From Verrucomicrobiota bacterium (lineage in GTDB: Bacteria; Verrucomicrobiota; Verrucomicrobiia; Opitutales; Opitutaceae): 64,000 nt of DNA. Made by a program: the position numbers and the translations under genes. A model generated the notes under the pieces. The model worked only from the letters and a program-made list of their open reading frames with translations. It did not search any database and was not told the DNA's origin. The stretch spans positions 359,381 through 423,380 of the forward strand of contig JAEWQP010000030.1 in assembly GCA_023399155.1 (NCBI GenBank). Reading direction: 5' to 3'. Shown in pieces: positions 45,115 through 53,488 of this stretch (its first letter is position 1; each line of letters begins with the position of its first letter).

Positions 45115-45834
45115 ATGACTACCACCGCACTTCCCGTGCCCGACATCGCGTTTTTCGGGCGCAGCCTCGCTGAATACCAGGTCTTCTTCGGCATCCGTGT
45201 CGCCAACTTTGCAGGACGCCGCGTGCTCGACGTCGCCGCAGGCCCCTCGTCGTTCGCGGTCGAAGCGGCGTGCTGCGGCGTCGACGTCACCGCCGTGGAC
45301 CCGCTCTACCGCTGCAACGAGCACGCCCTGCGGATGCGAGCGTCCGCCGGCCTGCACCGCATGGAAGCCACCATGCGGGCGCGACCCGAGATGTTCCGGC
45401 TTCGTTCGTTCGAGTCACTCGACGCCGCCCACGCGGACCGCCGCCGCGCGGCCGAGCGCTTCCTGGCCGACTACTACACCGGCGTGGCGGTGGGCCGCTA
45501 CGTCTCCGGTACGCTGCCGGGCCTGCCCTTCGCCGAGGCGGGCTTCGATCTCGTCCTCTGCGGACACCTCCTCTTCGTCTATGACGACCGGCTGGACCTC
45601 GACTTCCACATCGCAGCCTGCCGCGAACTCGTCCGCGTTGCGGACCCGGATGCCGAGGTGCGTATCCACCCGGTGGTGAACCTGAAGGGCGAGCCGTCGG
45701 CGCATCTTGCACCGTTGCGCGAGGTGCTCGCCGTGCACGGCATCACGACTGAGCTCATCGATGTCGACTACGAGTTCTTCCGCGGCACGACGCGGACTCT
45801 CGTGCTGCGCCGGTCCGGCGCCCAGCGCGCCTGA
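45115..45834 (+). CDS. Class I SAM-dependent methyltransferase
   Basis: The 239-residue protein has motif I in RRVLDVAAGPSSFAVEA (about residues 34-50), an acidic residue after the second strand (VDVTAVDPLY), and DLVLCGHLLFVYDD at the motif IV place. The substrate is not recognisable. The C-terminus ends ...EFFRGTTRTLVLRR. It lies behind a possible Trp-attenuator leader with its own terminator at 45014-45039, 75 bp before the ATG, so expression may depend on readthrough. Confidence 0.8.
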   Translation: MTTTALPVPDIAFFGRSLAEYQVFFGIRVANFAGRRVLDVAAGPSSFAVEAACCGVDVTAVDPLYRCNEHALRMRASAGLHRMEATMRARPEMFRLRSFESLDAAHADRRRAAERFLADYYTGVAVGRYVSGTLPGLPFAEAGFDLVLCGHLLFVYDDRLDLDFHIAACRELVRVADPDAEVRIHPVVNLKGEPSAHLAPLREVLAVHGITTELIDVDYEFFRGTTRTLVLRRSGAQRA

Positions 45835-45909
45835 ACCCCGGGTTCCCCGACAGCGGCCAGGCTGGGAAGCTTCTCCGCTCGTGCCACGCGCGTGTGTTCG
45901 CTCCGCGCG

Positions 45910-46770
45910 TCAGCGCACGAGCGCGAGGGCAGCCGCCCAGAGCACACCGAAGGCAAACAAGGCGCGCGCGGTCCTGCCCAGCAGGGCATTGAGCGCCGGG
46001 CCGCCGGTTCCGTGCGCGAGCTGGCGCACGAGCGGAAGCGCGAGGGGCACGGCGAGCACCGGCAGCGCAAGGATCGGGCGCTGGCGGATGATCGCCAGGA
46101 TCAGAGGCAGCCCGAAGGCGACGATCCACGAACCGACGTACTGCGCCCGGGCATACCCGCGACCGAAGCGCACCACCGTCGTGCGCTTGCCGGCGCGTGC
46201 GTCGGTCTCCATGTCGCGATAGTTGTTCACGACGAGGATATTGGTCGCAAGCAACCCGACCGGGACGGCCGCGAGGATAACCGTGCCGTCGATGTGGCGG
46301 GCCATGACGAAGAAGGTCCCGCCGACGGCCACCAGGCCGAAGAAGACGAAGACGAACACATCGCCCAGCCCGTGGTAGGCGAGCGGATACGGGCCGCCGG
46401 TGTAGGCCCAGCCGAACACCAGGCTCGCGATACCGATCGGCAGCAGCCACCACCCGCCCCAGGGGATGAGCGACAGCCCGGCCAGAAATGCCGCGGCGAA
46501 CGTCAGCACGGTCGCCCGCGCCATCGTCCGGGCGAGAATCAGGCCGGATGCGACGGCGCGGCGCGGCCCGAGCCGGTCCTCGCGGTCGGCACCCTTGATG
46601 AAATCGGAATAGTCGTTCGCAAAATTCGTCCCGATCTGCACCAGCAACGCGAATACCAGGCAGATCACGGCCGGCGCCCAGGAAAACACGCCCGCGCTCC
46701 AGGCCAGCGCGGACCCGACAAGCACGGGGATCACCGCAGCCGGGAGCGTCTTGGGACGCGCGGCCTCGAG
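45910..46770 (-). CDS. menA: 1,4-dihydroxy-2-naphthoate polyprenyltransferase, start unclear
   Basis: UbiA-type membrane prenyltransferase of about 290 residues: FANDYSDFIKGADREDRLGP holds the Asp-rich NDxxDxxxD motif, and NNYRDMETDARAGKRTT the second Asp-rich motif. This is the pattern of MenA, which attaches the polyprenyl chain to 1,4-dihydroxy-2-naphthoate in menaquinone synthesis. The conserved N-terminus LWLEAARPKTLPAAVIPVL is encoded above the first standard start (GTG 46734), so that GTG would cut it off. Upstream the frame runs through the GGAGGACAG repeat without ATG, GTG or TTG to a stop. The true start is unknown; the 46770 boundary is approximate. Confidence 0.85.
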   Translation of the reverse strand, partial: LEAARPKTLPAAVIPVLVGSALAWSAGVFSWAPAVICLVFALLVQIGTNFANDYSDFIKGADREDRLGPRRAVASGLILARTMARATVLTFAAAFLAGLSLIPWGGWWLLPIGIASLVFGWAYTGGPYPLAYHGLGDVFVFVFFGLVAVGGTFFVMARHIDGTVILAAVPVGLLATNILVVNNYRDMETDARAGKRTTVVRFGRGYARAQYVGSWIVAFGLPLILAIIRQRPILALPVLAVPLALPLVRQLAHGTGGPALNALLGRTARALFAFGVLWAAALALVR

Positions 46771-46779
46771 CCAGAGGGA

Positions 46780-47270
46780 AACGGAGGACGGTGGACGGAG
46801 GTCGGAGGACAGAAGGCGGAGGTCCGAGAGCAGAAGTCGGAGGTCAGAAATCGGAGATCAGAGTCGGAGGTCCGAGGTCAGCACAGACGAAGAAGTAAGG
46901 TAAGAAAAAACGCGTTCGCCCGCGGTCGCCTGGTGTCGTGCACGCTGGAAGCTGTCATGAACTCTCGAAGACGACCTCGCAGGTAGGGCGCGCTTGTTCC
47001 GGTTCGCGACGCGACCGGTCTTGTCGGCCGCAGGCGCGGCCTCGGAACCGAGCGCGCCGAGAAGGCCGATTCACACCCGGTGCAGGTGGCCGCCAACCCC
47101 GGCACTGAGAGAGCCAGCACATGCGGCACATGCAGCTGCCGGCACCACGCCCAGAGGCGTAGCCGCGTTTGCTCACATGCGGTTCCAGGAGCGCACTCCC
47201 CGCCCGCCCTGACCTCCGGCCTCTGGCGTCCCTCCTCGGCCCTCCGTCTTCTGCCCTCTGTCCTCCGCCT
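46780..47270. repeat. Large palindromic element with GGAGGACAGAGG arms, nested GTAGGGCG element
   Basis: The left arm 46780-46881 is made of imperfect (G)GGAGG(A/T)C units. The right arm 47209-47270 is its complementary counterpart (TCTGCCCTCTGTCCTCCGCC at the end). Copy 6 of the GTAGGGCG element lies inside (46982-47061). The left arm reaches into the menA 5' region and the right arm touches the cysN stop codon at 47269. There is no gene in the 534-bp gap between menA and cysN. Confidence 0.75.
46982..47061. repeat. GTAGGGCG palindromic element (copy 6)
   Basis: Begins GGTAGGGCGCGCTTGTTCCG after the shared flank CTGTCATGAACT; the closing arm CGGAACCGAGCGCGCC is diverged and lacks CCTACC. 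Confidence 0.5.
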
Positions 47271-48510
47271 ACAGGATCATGCCGGCGCCGACGGTGCTGT
47301 TCGTGAACTCGTCCACCAGAATGATGCTTCCGGTGTGTCGGTTGCGCCGATACGGGTCGTGCTGGATCGGGGCCGTGGTGCGGATCTGGACACGCGCGAT
47401 GTCGTTCATGCCGATCTCGAGATCGTCCTCGAGCTTGTGCAGCGTGTTGATGTCGACCTTGTAGCGGACGGTCTTGACCAGGCATTTCGCCTCGCGGGAC
47501 GTCTGCCGGATGATGTAGCGGCCGTTGGGACGGAGCTTCTGCTCGGAGAACCAGCAGAGCATCACCTCGAGATCCTGACTCGAGACCGGCATGTTGTTCG
47601 GCTTGGCGATCATGTCGCCGCGGCTGATGTCGATCTCGTTCTCGAGCGTCATCGTCACCGACATGGGGAAGAATGCCTCCTCCACCTCGCCGTCCAGCGT
47701 ATGGATCGCTTTGATACGGGTCGTGAACCCGCTCGGGAGCGCGACGACCTCGTCGCCGGGCTTGAACACCCCTCCCGCCACGCGCCCGGCGAACCCGCGG
47801 AAATCGTGGTGCTCCGCCGTGTGGGGGCGGATCACATACTGCACGGGAAAACGCGGGTCCACGTGGTTGCTGTCGCTGCCGATGTAGACGCTCTCCAGGG
47901 TGTAGAGCAGCGAGGCGCCCTGGTACCAGGGCATGTTCGGGGACTTGTCCACGACGTTGTCGCCGAGCAGGGCGCTGATCGGAATGAACTTGATGTCCGA
48001 GACCTCGAGGCGCGACGCGAACTCGCTGTAGTCCTCGACGATCCTGTTGAACACCGCCTCGTCGTGGCCCACGAGGTCCATCTTGTTCACGCAGACGACG
48101 ATGTGCTGGATGCGCAGAAGCGATGCGATGAACGAGTGGCGGCGCGTCTGCTCGATCACGCCCTTGCGGGCGTCGACGAGTATGATGGCGAGGTTGGCCG
48201 TCGAGGCGCCGGTCACCATGTTGCGCGTGTACTGGGTGTGGCCCGGCGTGTCGGCGATGATGAACTTGCGCCGCGGCGTGGCGAAGTAGCGGTAGGCGAC
48301 GTCGATCGTGATGCCCTGTTCACGCTCGGCGCGCAGGCCGTCGGTCAGGAGCGAAAGGTCGACGTATCCGGCGCCCCGCTGGTTGCTGACGCGCTCGATC
48401 GCGTCGAGCTGGTCCTCGAAGATCGCTTTCGAGTCGTAGAGCAGCCGCCCGATGAGCGTGCTCTTGCCGTCGTCAACGCTGCCCGCGGTCGTGAAACGAA
48501 GTAGGTCCAT
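47269..48510 (-). CDS. cysN: Sulfate adenylyltransferase subunit 1 (GTPase)
   Basis: The 413-residue protein starts at ATG 48510 (MDLLRFTTAGSVDDGKST). It has the G1 loop GSVDDGKST (10-18), the G3 motif DTPGHTQYTRN and the G4 motif NKMD, followed by two EF-Tu-like beta-barrels. CysN hydrolyses GTP to drive CysD in making adenosine 5'-phosphosulfate from ATP and sulfate. It lacks a fused CysC kinase, which is encoded separately nearby. It is the last gene of the cysC-cysD-cysN set. The 157 bp before it (48511-48667) contain purine-rich sequence and a palindrome. Confidence 0.95.
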   Translation of the reverse strand: MDLLRFTTAGSVDDGKSTLIGRLLYDSKAIFEDQLDAIERVSNQRGAGYVDLSLLTDGLRAEREQGITIDVAYRYFATPRRKFIIADTPGHTQYTRNMVTGASTANLAIILVDARKGVIEQTRRHSFIASLLRIQHIVVCVNKMDLVGHDEAVFNRIVEDYSEFASRLEVSDIKFIPISALLGDNVVDKSPNMPWYQGASLLYTLESVYIGSDSNHVDPRFPVQYVIRPHTAEHHDFRGFAGRVAGGVFKPGDEVVALPSGFTTRIKAIHTLDGEVEEAFFPMSVTMTLENEIDISRGDMIAKPNNMPVSSQDLEVMLCWFSEQKLRPNGRYIIRQTSREAKCLVKTVRYKVDINTLHKLEDDLEIGMNDIARVQIRTTAPIQHDPYRRNRHTGSIILVDEFTNSTVGAGMIL

Positions 48511-48646
48511 GGTCAAAAGTGGAAAGGGAAAGGTGGGAAGGACGGTCGGTCGGAAAAGGGACGGAGGCCGGACGTTGAAGGAACTGATGAACGCGATGCT
48601 CCGGCGACCCGGCATCTCCGCCTGCGGGATGCTCCGGTCGTTCAGC

Positions 48647-48664
48647 CTCCGGACGCGTCCGGAG
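48647..48664. other. Perfect 18-bp palindrome after cysD
   Basis: CTCCGGACGCGTCCGGAG lies directly after the cysD stop codon on the transcribed strand. It could form a stem-loop that protects or attenuates the cysD-cysN message; it lacks a T-tract, so termination is not implied. Confidence 0.4.
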
Positions 48665-48667
48665 CGT

Positions 48668-49573
48668 TCAGAAGTAGCCCGCTTTCTTGCGGTCCTCCAT
48701 CGCGGTCTCGGAACGGCGGTCGTCGGCGCGGGTGCCGCGCTCGGTCTTGCGGGCGGCGGCGACCTCCGCGATGATCTCGTCGAGGGTCGCGGCCCGTGAA
48801 TCCACCGCGCCGGTACAGGTCATGTCGCCGACGGTGCGGAAGCGCACCACGCGCTTCTCCACCTTCTCCTCCGGCAGGCGCTGCATGAACGACGAGACCG
48901 CGTAGATCGTGCCGTTGCGCTCGAAGACCTCGCGCTCGTGGGCGAAATAGATGTTCGGGATCTCGAGCTTCTCGCGGGCGATGTACTGCCAGACGTCCAT
49001 CTCCGTCCAGTTGCTCAGCGGGAACACGCGGAAGTGCTCGCCCTGGGCCTTGCGGCCGTTGAACAGGTTCCACAACTCGGGCCGCTGGTTCTTCGGATCC
49101 CACTGGCCGAACTCGTCGCGGTGCGAGAAGAACCGCTCCTTCGCGCGCGCCTTCTCCTCGTCGCGGCGGGCCCCGCCGATGGCCGCGTCGAACTGAAACT
49201 CCGTCAGCGCGTCGAGCAGCGTGACCGTCTGGAGCGTGTTGCGGCTGGCGTTGATGCCCTTCTCCTCGGCGCAGCGGCCCTGGTCGATCGAGTCCTGCAC
49301 CAGGCGCACGACGAGCCGCGCGCCCACCTGGCTCACGAGGTGGTCGCGAAACTCGATTGTCTCCGGAAAATTGTGACCGGTGTCGACGTGGAGCAGCGTG
49401 AACGGGATCCTCGCCGGGTGAAACGCCTTCTGCGCCAGGCGCACAAGGACGATCGAGTCCTTGCCTCCCGAGAACAGCAGCGTGGCTTTTTCAAATTGGG
49501 CCGCGACCTCGCGCATGACGTAGATCGACTCGGCCTCGAGTTGGTCGAGGTGACTGAGGTTGTATTGACTCAT
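48668..49573 (-). CDS. cysD: Sulfate adenylyltransferase subunit 2
   Basis: The 301-residue protein has the PP-loop motif LLFSGGKDSIVLVRLA (SGGKDS at residues 35-40), the HVDTGHNFPETIEFRD segment and FPLSNWTEMDVWQYI, typical of CysD and other PAPS-reductase-like adenylyltransferases. With CysN it makes adenosine 5'-phosphosulfate from ATP and sulfate, in the cytoplasm. It starts at ATG 49573, 11 bp after cysC on the same strand. The C-terminus ends GYF, as usual for CysD. Confidence 0.97.
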   Translation of the reverse strand: MSQYNLSHLDQLEAESIYVMREVAAQFEKATLLFSGGKDSIVLVRLAQKAFHPARIPFTLLHVDTGHNFPETIEFRDHLVSQVGARLVVRLVQDSIDQGRCAEEKGINASRNTLQTVTLLDALTEFQFDAAIGGARRDEEKARAKERFFSHRDEFGQWDPKNQRPELWNLFNGRKAQGEHFRVFPLSNWTEMDVWQYIAREKLEIPNIYFAHEREVFERNGTIYAVSSFMQRLPEEKVEKRVVRFRTVGDMTCTGAVDSRAATLDEIIAEVAAARKTERGTRADDRRSETAMEDRKKAGYF

Positions 49574-49584
49574 GTCTTGAAAAA

Positions 49585-50217
49585 TCAGGAGCGTACGACG
49601 CGCGGGTGAACGAGTGACCAGAGCCGTTCGAGGCTCTCGGCCGGCGACTCGTGTTCGGTGTGCAGCAGGAGGTCGAGCCGCGTCGGCGGCTCGAAGCTCG
49701 AATCGCGTCCGGTGAACGACGCCACTGCACCGGTTCCGGCCTTGGCGTAGAGCCCCTTCGGGTCGCGCCTGGCGCAGGTTTCAAAGGAAGCCTCCACGTA
49801 AACCTCGAGCAGGTCCTCGGGACCGACGATCTCGCGCGCCATGTCGCGCAATTCCTGGCGCGGGGTGATGAACGAGTTGATCACGATCATGCCGGCCTGC
49901 ACGAAGAGTCGCGAGACCTCGGCGATGCGCCGGATGTTCTCGCGGCGGTCGGCATCGGAAAACCCGAGCCCGCGATTCAGCCCCTGGCGAACATTGTCGC
50001 CGTCCAGCACGACGGAAACCAGACCCGCATCCGCCAGACGACGATCGAGGGCATTCGCAAGGGTTGTCTTGCCGGAACCCGACAGGCCGCAGAGCCACAC
50101 GGCCACGGATCTCTGGCGCAGGAGCGTTTCCCGCTCGGCGCGGGGACGCAGGAGGTGATCGGTGGGAAAGAGGTTTTCTGCCGGTGTGGTCACAAGTGGA
50201 TATGCCGTGGAGGCCAA
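49585..50217 (-). CDS. cysC: Adenylyl-sulfate kinase
   Basis: The 202-210-residue protein carries the P-loop GLSGSGKTT (44-52), DGDNVRQGLNRGLGFS, FITPRQELRDMAREI and LEVYVEASFETCARRDPKGL, all typical of APS kinase. It phosphorylates adenosine 5'-phosphosulfate to PAPS in the cytoplasm. The start is either TTG 50217 or GTG 50193; both lack a strong ribosome site. An AT-rich promoter candidate lies at 50254-50282. cysC is first in the sulfate activation set and is separated from cysD by only 11 bp. Confidence 0.93.
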   Translation of the reverse strand: MASTAYPLVTTPAENLFPTDHLLRPRAERETLLRQRSVAVWLCGLSGSGKTTLANALDRRLADAGLVSVVLDGDNVRQGLNRGLGFSDADRRENIRRIAEVSRLFVQAGMIVINSFITPRQELRDMAREIVGPEDLLEVYVEASFETCARRDPKGLYAKAGTGAVASFTGRDSSFEPPTRLDLLLHTEHESPAESLERLWSLVHPRVVRS

Positions 50218-50253
50218 GAGCCTGTCAGAAAAGGAAGACAGACGGCGAAGACA

Positions 50254-50282
50254 ATCTTTATCTTGCTATCTTTACTAAACAA
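50254..50282 (-). promoter_or_regulatory. Candidate promoter of cysCDN
   Basis: On the minus strand: TTGTTT (50282-50277), a 17-bp spacer, AAAGAT (50259-50254). The region 50240-50290 is the most AT-rich in this neighbourhood and lies directly upstream of the cysC starts. Confidence 0.4.
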
Positions 50283-50288
50283 ATAACC

Positions 50289-51092
50289 TTACCGGTCGCC
50301 GCCGGATGCCTCGATCGGGGCATACCTCTGTTGCACGGGCACTTGCAGTGTCTCCTCCAGGTCACGAATCCGGCCCAGAACGAGGTCGCGCATGGCCATC
50401 GGATCGTCCGCCGGCAGCTGCTGGTGCACCTCGACGAGCCACGCCAGCGCGTCGTGCTCGCGGCCGATCCGGCGCAGCAGTTCCGCATGGATACGCGCGG
50501 CGTAGTACGGCGCACCCGGCATCTGTGCGGCCTGGCGGTACAAGGCGGCCGCGCGCCCGAGGTCGCCGAGTTTGCGCTGCACGATATTGGCGCGCTCGAT
50601 GACGAGGAGCGGCTCCTCCGGATGAAACACCTCCGCCCGGTGCAGCAAAGCCAGCGCCACCTCAGCCTGCTCCTCGACAATTCGCGCCTGGACGGCCCGG
50701 GGCACATCCCGACCGGCGCCTCGGGCCGAATCCGCCCTCCATACCGGCATGTCGTAGGCGATCATGCGCGCGCCGTTGATCCAGAACAGGATCGGGCGCG
50801 GATCGACGATCGTGACCATCCGAATCAGAGCCTGGGTGCCCGGAACGTCCTGGGCTTCCCAGACCGCATTTGTTCGCACCCAAAGCATGTCGGCTGTGAT
50901 GGCGCGAAAGCCGCCGAAGAGCCCGATCATCAATCCCTCGCCCGCCGCCGCCTCGAGATCCCCCCCCGTGAGCGCCGGCATGTCGCTTCGAATCGCCCCC
51001 CACGCCCGCTCCCCCACCCGCGCGCCGAGCCACCCGGCAGCCAGAAGCACGGCGATCACGACGCCCCCGGTGGTCATCCTGGAGCCTGTCAT
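50289..51092 (-). CDS. Hypothetical membrane-anchored TPR-like protein
   Basis: The 267-residue protein starts at ATG 51092 with a GGAGGGAC ribosome site. It has an N-terminal hydrophobic helix (VVIAVLLAAGWLGA) that anchors it or serves as a signal. The remainder is helical with repeated Leu/Ala/Arg units such as AEVALALLHRAEVFHPEEPL and LGRAAALYRQAAQMP, as in tetratricopeptide repeats, so it probably binds other proteins. It lies 120 bp downstream of the ABC permease gene, so it may be the last gene of the acylphosphatase-ABC operon. Function unknown. Confidence 0.75.
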   Translation of the reverse strand: MTGSRMTTGGVVIAVLLAAGWLGARVGERAWGAIRSDMPALTGGDLEAAAGEGLMIGLFGGFRAITADMLWVRTNAVWEAQDVPGTQALIRMVTIVDPRPILFWINGARMIAYDMPVWRADSARGAGRDVPRAVQARIVEEQAEVALALLHRAEVFHPEEPLLVIERANIVQRKLGDLGRAAALYRQAAQMPGAPYYAARIHAELLRRIGREHDALAWLVEVHQQLPADDPMAMRDLVLGRIRDLEETLQVPVQQRYAPIEASGGDR

Positions 51093-51212
51093 GCCCGTCC
51101 CTCCGAAATGCCGTGAATCACGCGGGCGCTCCGCTCGCCGACACGATGAACGCGGACCGCGCTGGCGGCCGTCCCGCCAGCGGGAACACAGACGCACCCT
51201 GCCTGACACGCT

Positions 51213-52052
51213 CTAGATCTCACGACGTCGAAAAACGAATACAGCGAGCCCGAGAAAGACCGCGAGGTAGAGCGCGGCATACCCTGCGCTGCCGCCGAAC
51301 ACATCCAGTTCCAGGCTCCGGCCCGCTGCGATCCGGTCGCCGACGTTGAACATCTGGAAGTTCGGAAACACGAGTGCGACCAGCATCGCGCCCACCCGCG
51401 CCAGCCCCATCCCGAGCCGTCGCCACGAGTCGTGGGCCAGGTACTGCAGATGGCAGATCAGGACCACGAGGAAGCTGAGGATCACCGAGTAGAGATTGCT
51501 GTTTGCAAAGCCGGCGATGACCAGGGTGATCGCGGCCACGAGGCTGAACCTCAGCCACTGCAGGACGGCAAACCCCGCCACACTTCCGTAGCGGACGAGC
51601 CGGCCCTCGGCAAAGGCCTCCGGCGCTCGCTCCATGAGCGCCGATTCACGCATCCAGAGTACGGCGACGAGGACGCCGGTCGTGACCGCGGTGAACGCCA
51701 GCAGCACGAAGGCGATGCCCAGGAACTTGCCCAGCACGAACTCGGTGCGCCAGACCGGCTTGGCCAGCAAGGTCAGCGCGGTCCGATTCTCGATCTCGGA
51801 GAAGAAGAGCTGGGCGGTCGCTACCACCGCGAGGACGGTCCCAAAGAGCGTGATCGCGCCGAACCCGAAGTCGGCGATGAACTTCAGCTCGGAGGATCCG
51901 AAGTTGAACTCCCGCAGGAACAGCGCGCCCGCGATCATACCGGCCGAAAGCACGAGCAGCACGGAGAACAGCCGTTGCCGGATGGCCTCGAGGAGCGTGA
52001 GTTCGGCGATCGCGACACAGCGGCCCGGCGAGAAAGGCACGCGCGCGCTCAT
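51213..52052 (-). CDS. ABC-2 type transporter permease
   Basis: The 279-residue protein has about six hydrophobic helices in the order of ABC-2 permeases: after an amphipathic N-terminus, AIAELTLLEAIRQRLFSVLL, later GLAVFVFRRREI at the end. It would form the membrane channel for the ATPase encoded directly upstream; the 4-bp overlap (52049-52052) indicates coupled translation. The substrate is unknown. The pattern is also seen in ABC systems linked to membrane protein or polysaccharide export, but nothing here decides between these. Confidence 0.88.
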   Translation of the reverse strand: MSARVPFSPGRCVAIAELTLLEAIRQRLFSVLLVLSAGMIAGALFLREFNFGSSELKFIADFGFGAITLFGTVLAVVATAQLFFSEIENRTALTLLAKPVWRTEFVLGKFLGIAFVLLAFTAVTTGVLVAVLWMRESALMERAPEAFAEGRLVRYGSVAGFAVLQWLRFSLVAAITLVIAGFANSNLYSVILSFLVVLICHLQYLAHDSWRRLGMGLARVGAMLVALVFPNFQMFNVGDRIAAGRSLELDVFGGSAGYAALYLAVFLGLAVFVFRRREI

Positions 52053-52936
52053 GTCCCGCCCTCCCGGTCCACCCGCGATGGCGAAGCCCCCGTCACGTGC
52101 TCGCGAAACACGCGATCGAGCGTCGTGCGCGGCTGTTCGATGCCGACCAGGTCCACCCCGCGCTGGGCCAGCCAGGCGCGCAACTCCGGCGCATGCTCCG
52201 GGCGCAATCCCCGGACGATCACGGCGTCGCGCCCCTTGTCTGTCACCAGTTCATCAACACGCCCTTCCAGCACGAGCCGGCCGCGATCGAGGATGGCGAT
52301 CCGGTCGCACAGTCCCTCGACCTGCGCCAGCAGATGCGAGGAAAGGACGATCGTCTTTCCCTGCGCCTTCAGCCGCAGGATGAGTTCCCCGATCTCGCCC
52401 GAGCCGACGGGGTCCACCCCGGCGGTGGGTTCGTCGAGGATCAGCAACCGCGGATCGTGCACCACAGCCTGGGCCAGGCCGATGCGCTGGAGCATGCCCT
52501 TCGAGTACGTGGACAGCCGGCGCCCGGCCGCGTCCCCGAGTCCCACCCACGCGATCACCTCCTCGACACGGTCGCGTATCCGGTCCCGCGCGACACCGCA
52601 GATGCGCGCGTAAAACGCCACGAGTTCGCGCCCGGTCAGGAATCGATGGAAATTCGGGTTCTCCGGCAGATACCCGACCGCCAGGCGCGAGCGCACCTCG
52701 CGGCTGGGCACGCCAAAGAGGGATGTCGCGCCCTGCGTGGGCTCCGCCAGCCCGAGCACCACCTTGATCGTCGTGCTCTTGCCCGAGCCGTTGGGGCCGA
52801 GAAGGCCGAAGACCTGGCCCGCGGGGATGGTGAGCGACAGCCGGTCGACCGCACGAACGCGGAGGCCGCGGATGGAGATCGGATAATCCTTGGTCAGGCC
52901 CTCGATCGCGATCGCGGGGACGGCAGCGGCGTTCAT
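52049..52936 (-). CDS. ABC transporter ATP-binding protein
   Basis: The 295-residue protein has Walker A GPNGSGKST (47-55), a signature-like YSKGMLQRIGLAQA, Walker B LLILDEPTAGVDP and the H-loop SSHLLAQVE. It powers the permease downstream. Its start overlaps the acylphosphatase stop and its stop overlaps the permease start, both by 4 bp, so the three are translationally coupled. The C-terminal extension after the H-loop (about 80 residues) is typical of ABC-2 systems with an accessory dimer domain. Confidence 0.93.
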   Translation of the reverse strand: MNAAAVPAIAIEGLTKDYPISIRGLRVRAVDRLSLTIPAGQVFGLLGPNGSGKSTTIKVVLGLAEPTQGATSLFGVPSREVRSRLAVGYLPENPNFHRFLTGRELVAFYARICGVARDRIRDRVEEVIAWVGLGDAAGRRLSTYSKGMLQRIGLAQAVVHDPRLLILDEPTAGVDPVGSGEIGELILRLKAQGKTIVLSSHLLAQVEGLCDRIAILDRGRLVLEGRVDELVTDKGRDAVIVRGLRPEHAPELRAWLAQRGVDLVGIEQPRTTLDRVFREHVTGASPSRVDREGGT

Positions 52937-53217
52937 GAGATGCCGAAATCCGAATGCATCCGAGGCCCGCGACTGTCGGTGCGCTCGGTCTTGCGGATGT
53001 AGCCATGCAGACGCTCGCCCACGGCTTCGACAAAGGCATCCACCTCGTCCGCGTCCCCTTCCGCGACCAGCCGCACCCGCCCATCGGCCAGATTCTCCAC
53101 CACGCCGGTCACCTCGTAGCCCCGGGCGACCTGCATGACCGAATAGCGAAAGCCCACCCCCTGGACATGTCCCGCGAAATGCACCTCGGCACGCGCCACT
53201 GGGGAAGAGCTGCTCAT
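52933..53217 (-). CDS. Acylphosphatase
   Basis: The 94-residue protein has the family signature GHVQGVGFRYSVMQVA with the phosphate-binding Arg, and the second site GVVENLADGRVRLVAEG with the catalytic Asn. It hydrolyses acyl phosphates such as carbamoyl phosphate or 1,3-bisphosphoglycerate; the true role is often unclear. It is the first gene of the ABC operon, with a 4-bp overlap to the ATPase gene. The start at ATG 53217 gives the usual length. Confidence 0.95.
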   Translation of the reverse strand: MSSSSPVARAEVHFAGHVQGVGFRYSVMQVARGYEVTGVVENLADGRVRLVAEGDADEVDAFVEAVGERLHGYIRKTERTDSRGPRMHSDFGIS

Positions 53218-53488
53218 ACGTGGGAAAAGATCCGTAGATTCGCGCGGCGAGACTGGGGTGTATCCTTCATGGCGCCTGCAGCTGGAGTGCTCAGGCGAGA
53301 TCGAAGGTATTCACGTAGAAAAGGATAGGCGGCCGCAGGGTCAATCCAAACAACCGCGCTCCCCGCAAAGCGCTACGGGGAAGATTCCTCAACTGTTTCG
53401 CAGCGGTTCCGGGATTTCATTTGAGTTTTACTACCCCGCAAACAACCTTCTTCCTCGTCCGCCGCACCGCACGGCTGCTCCCCCGCCC

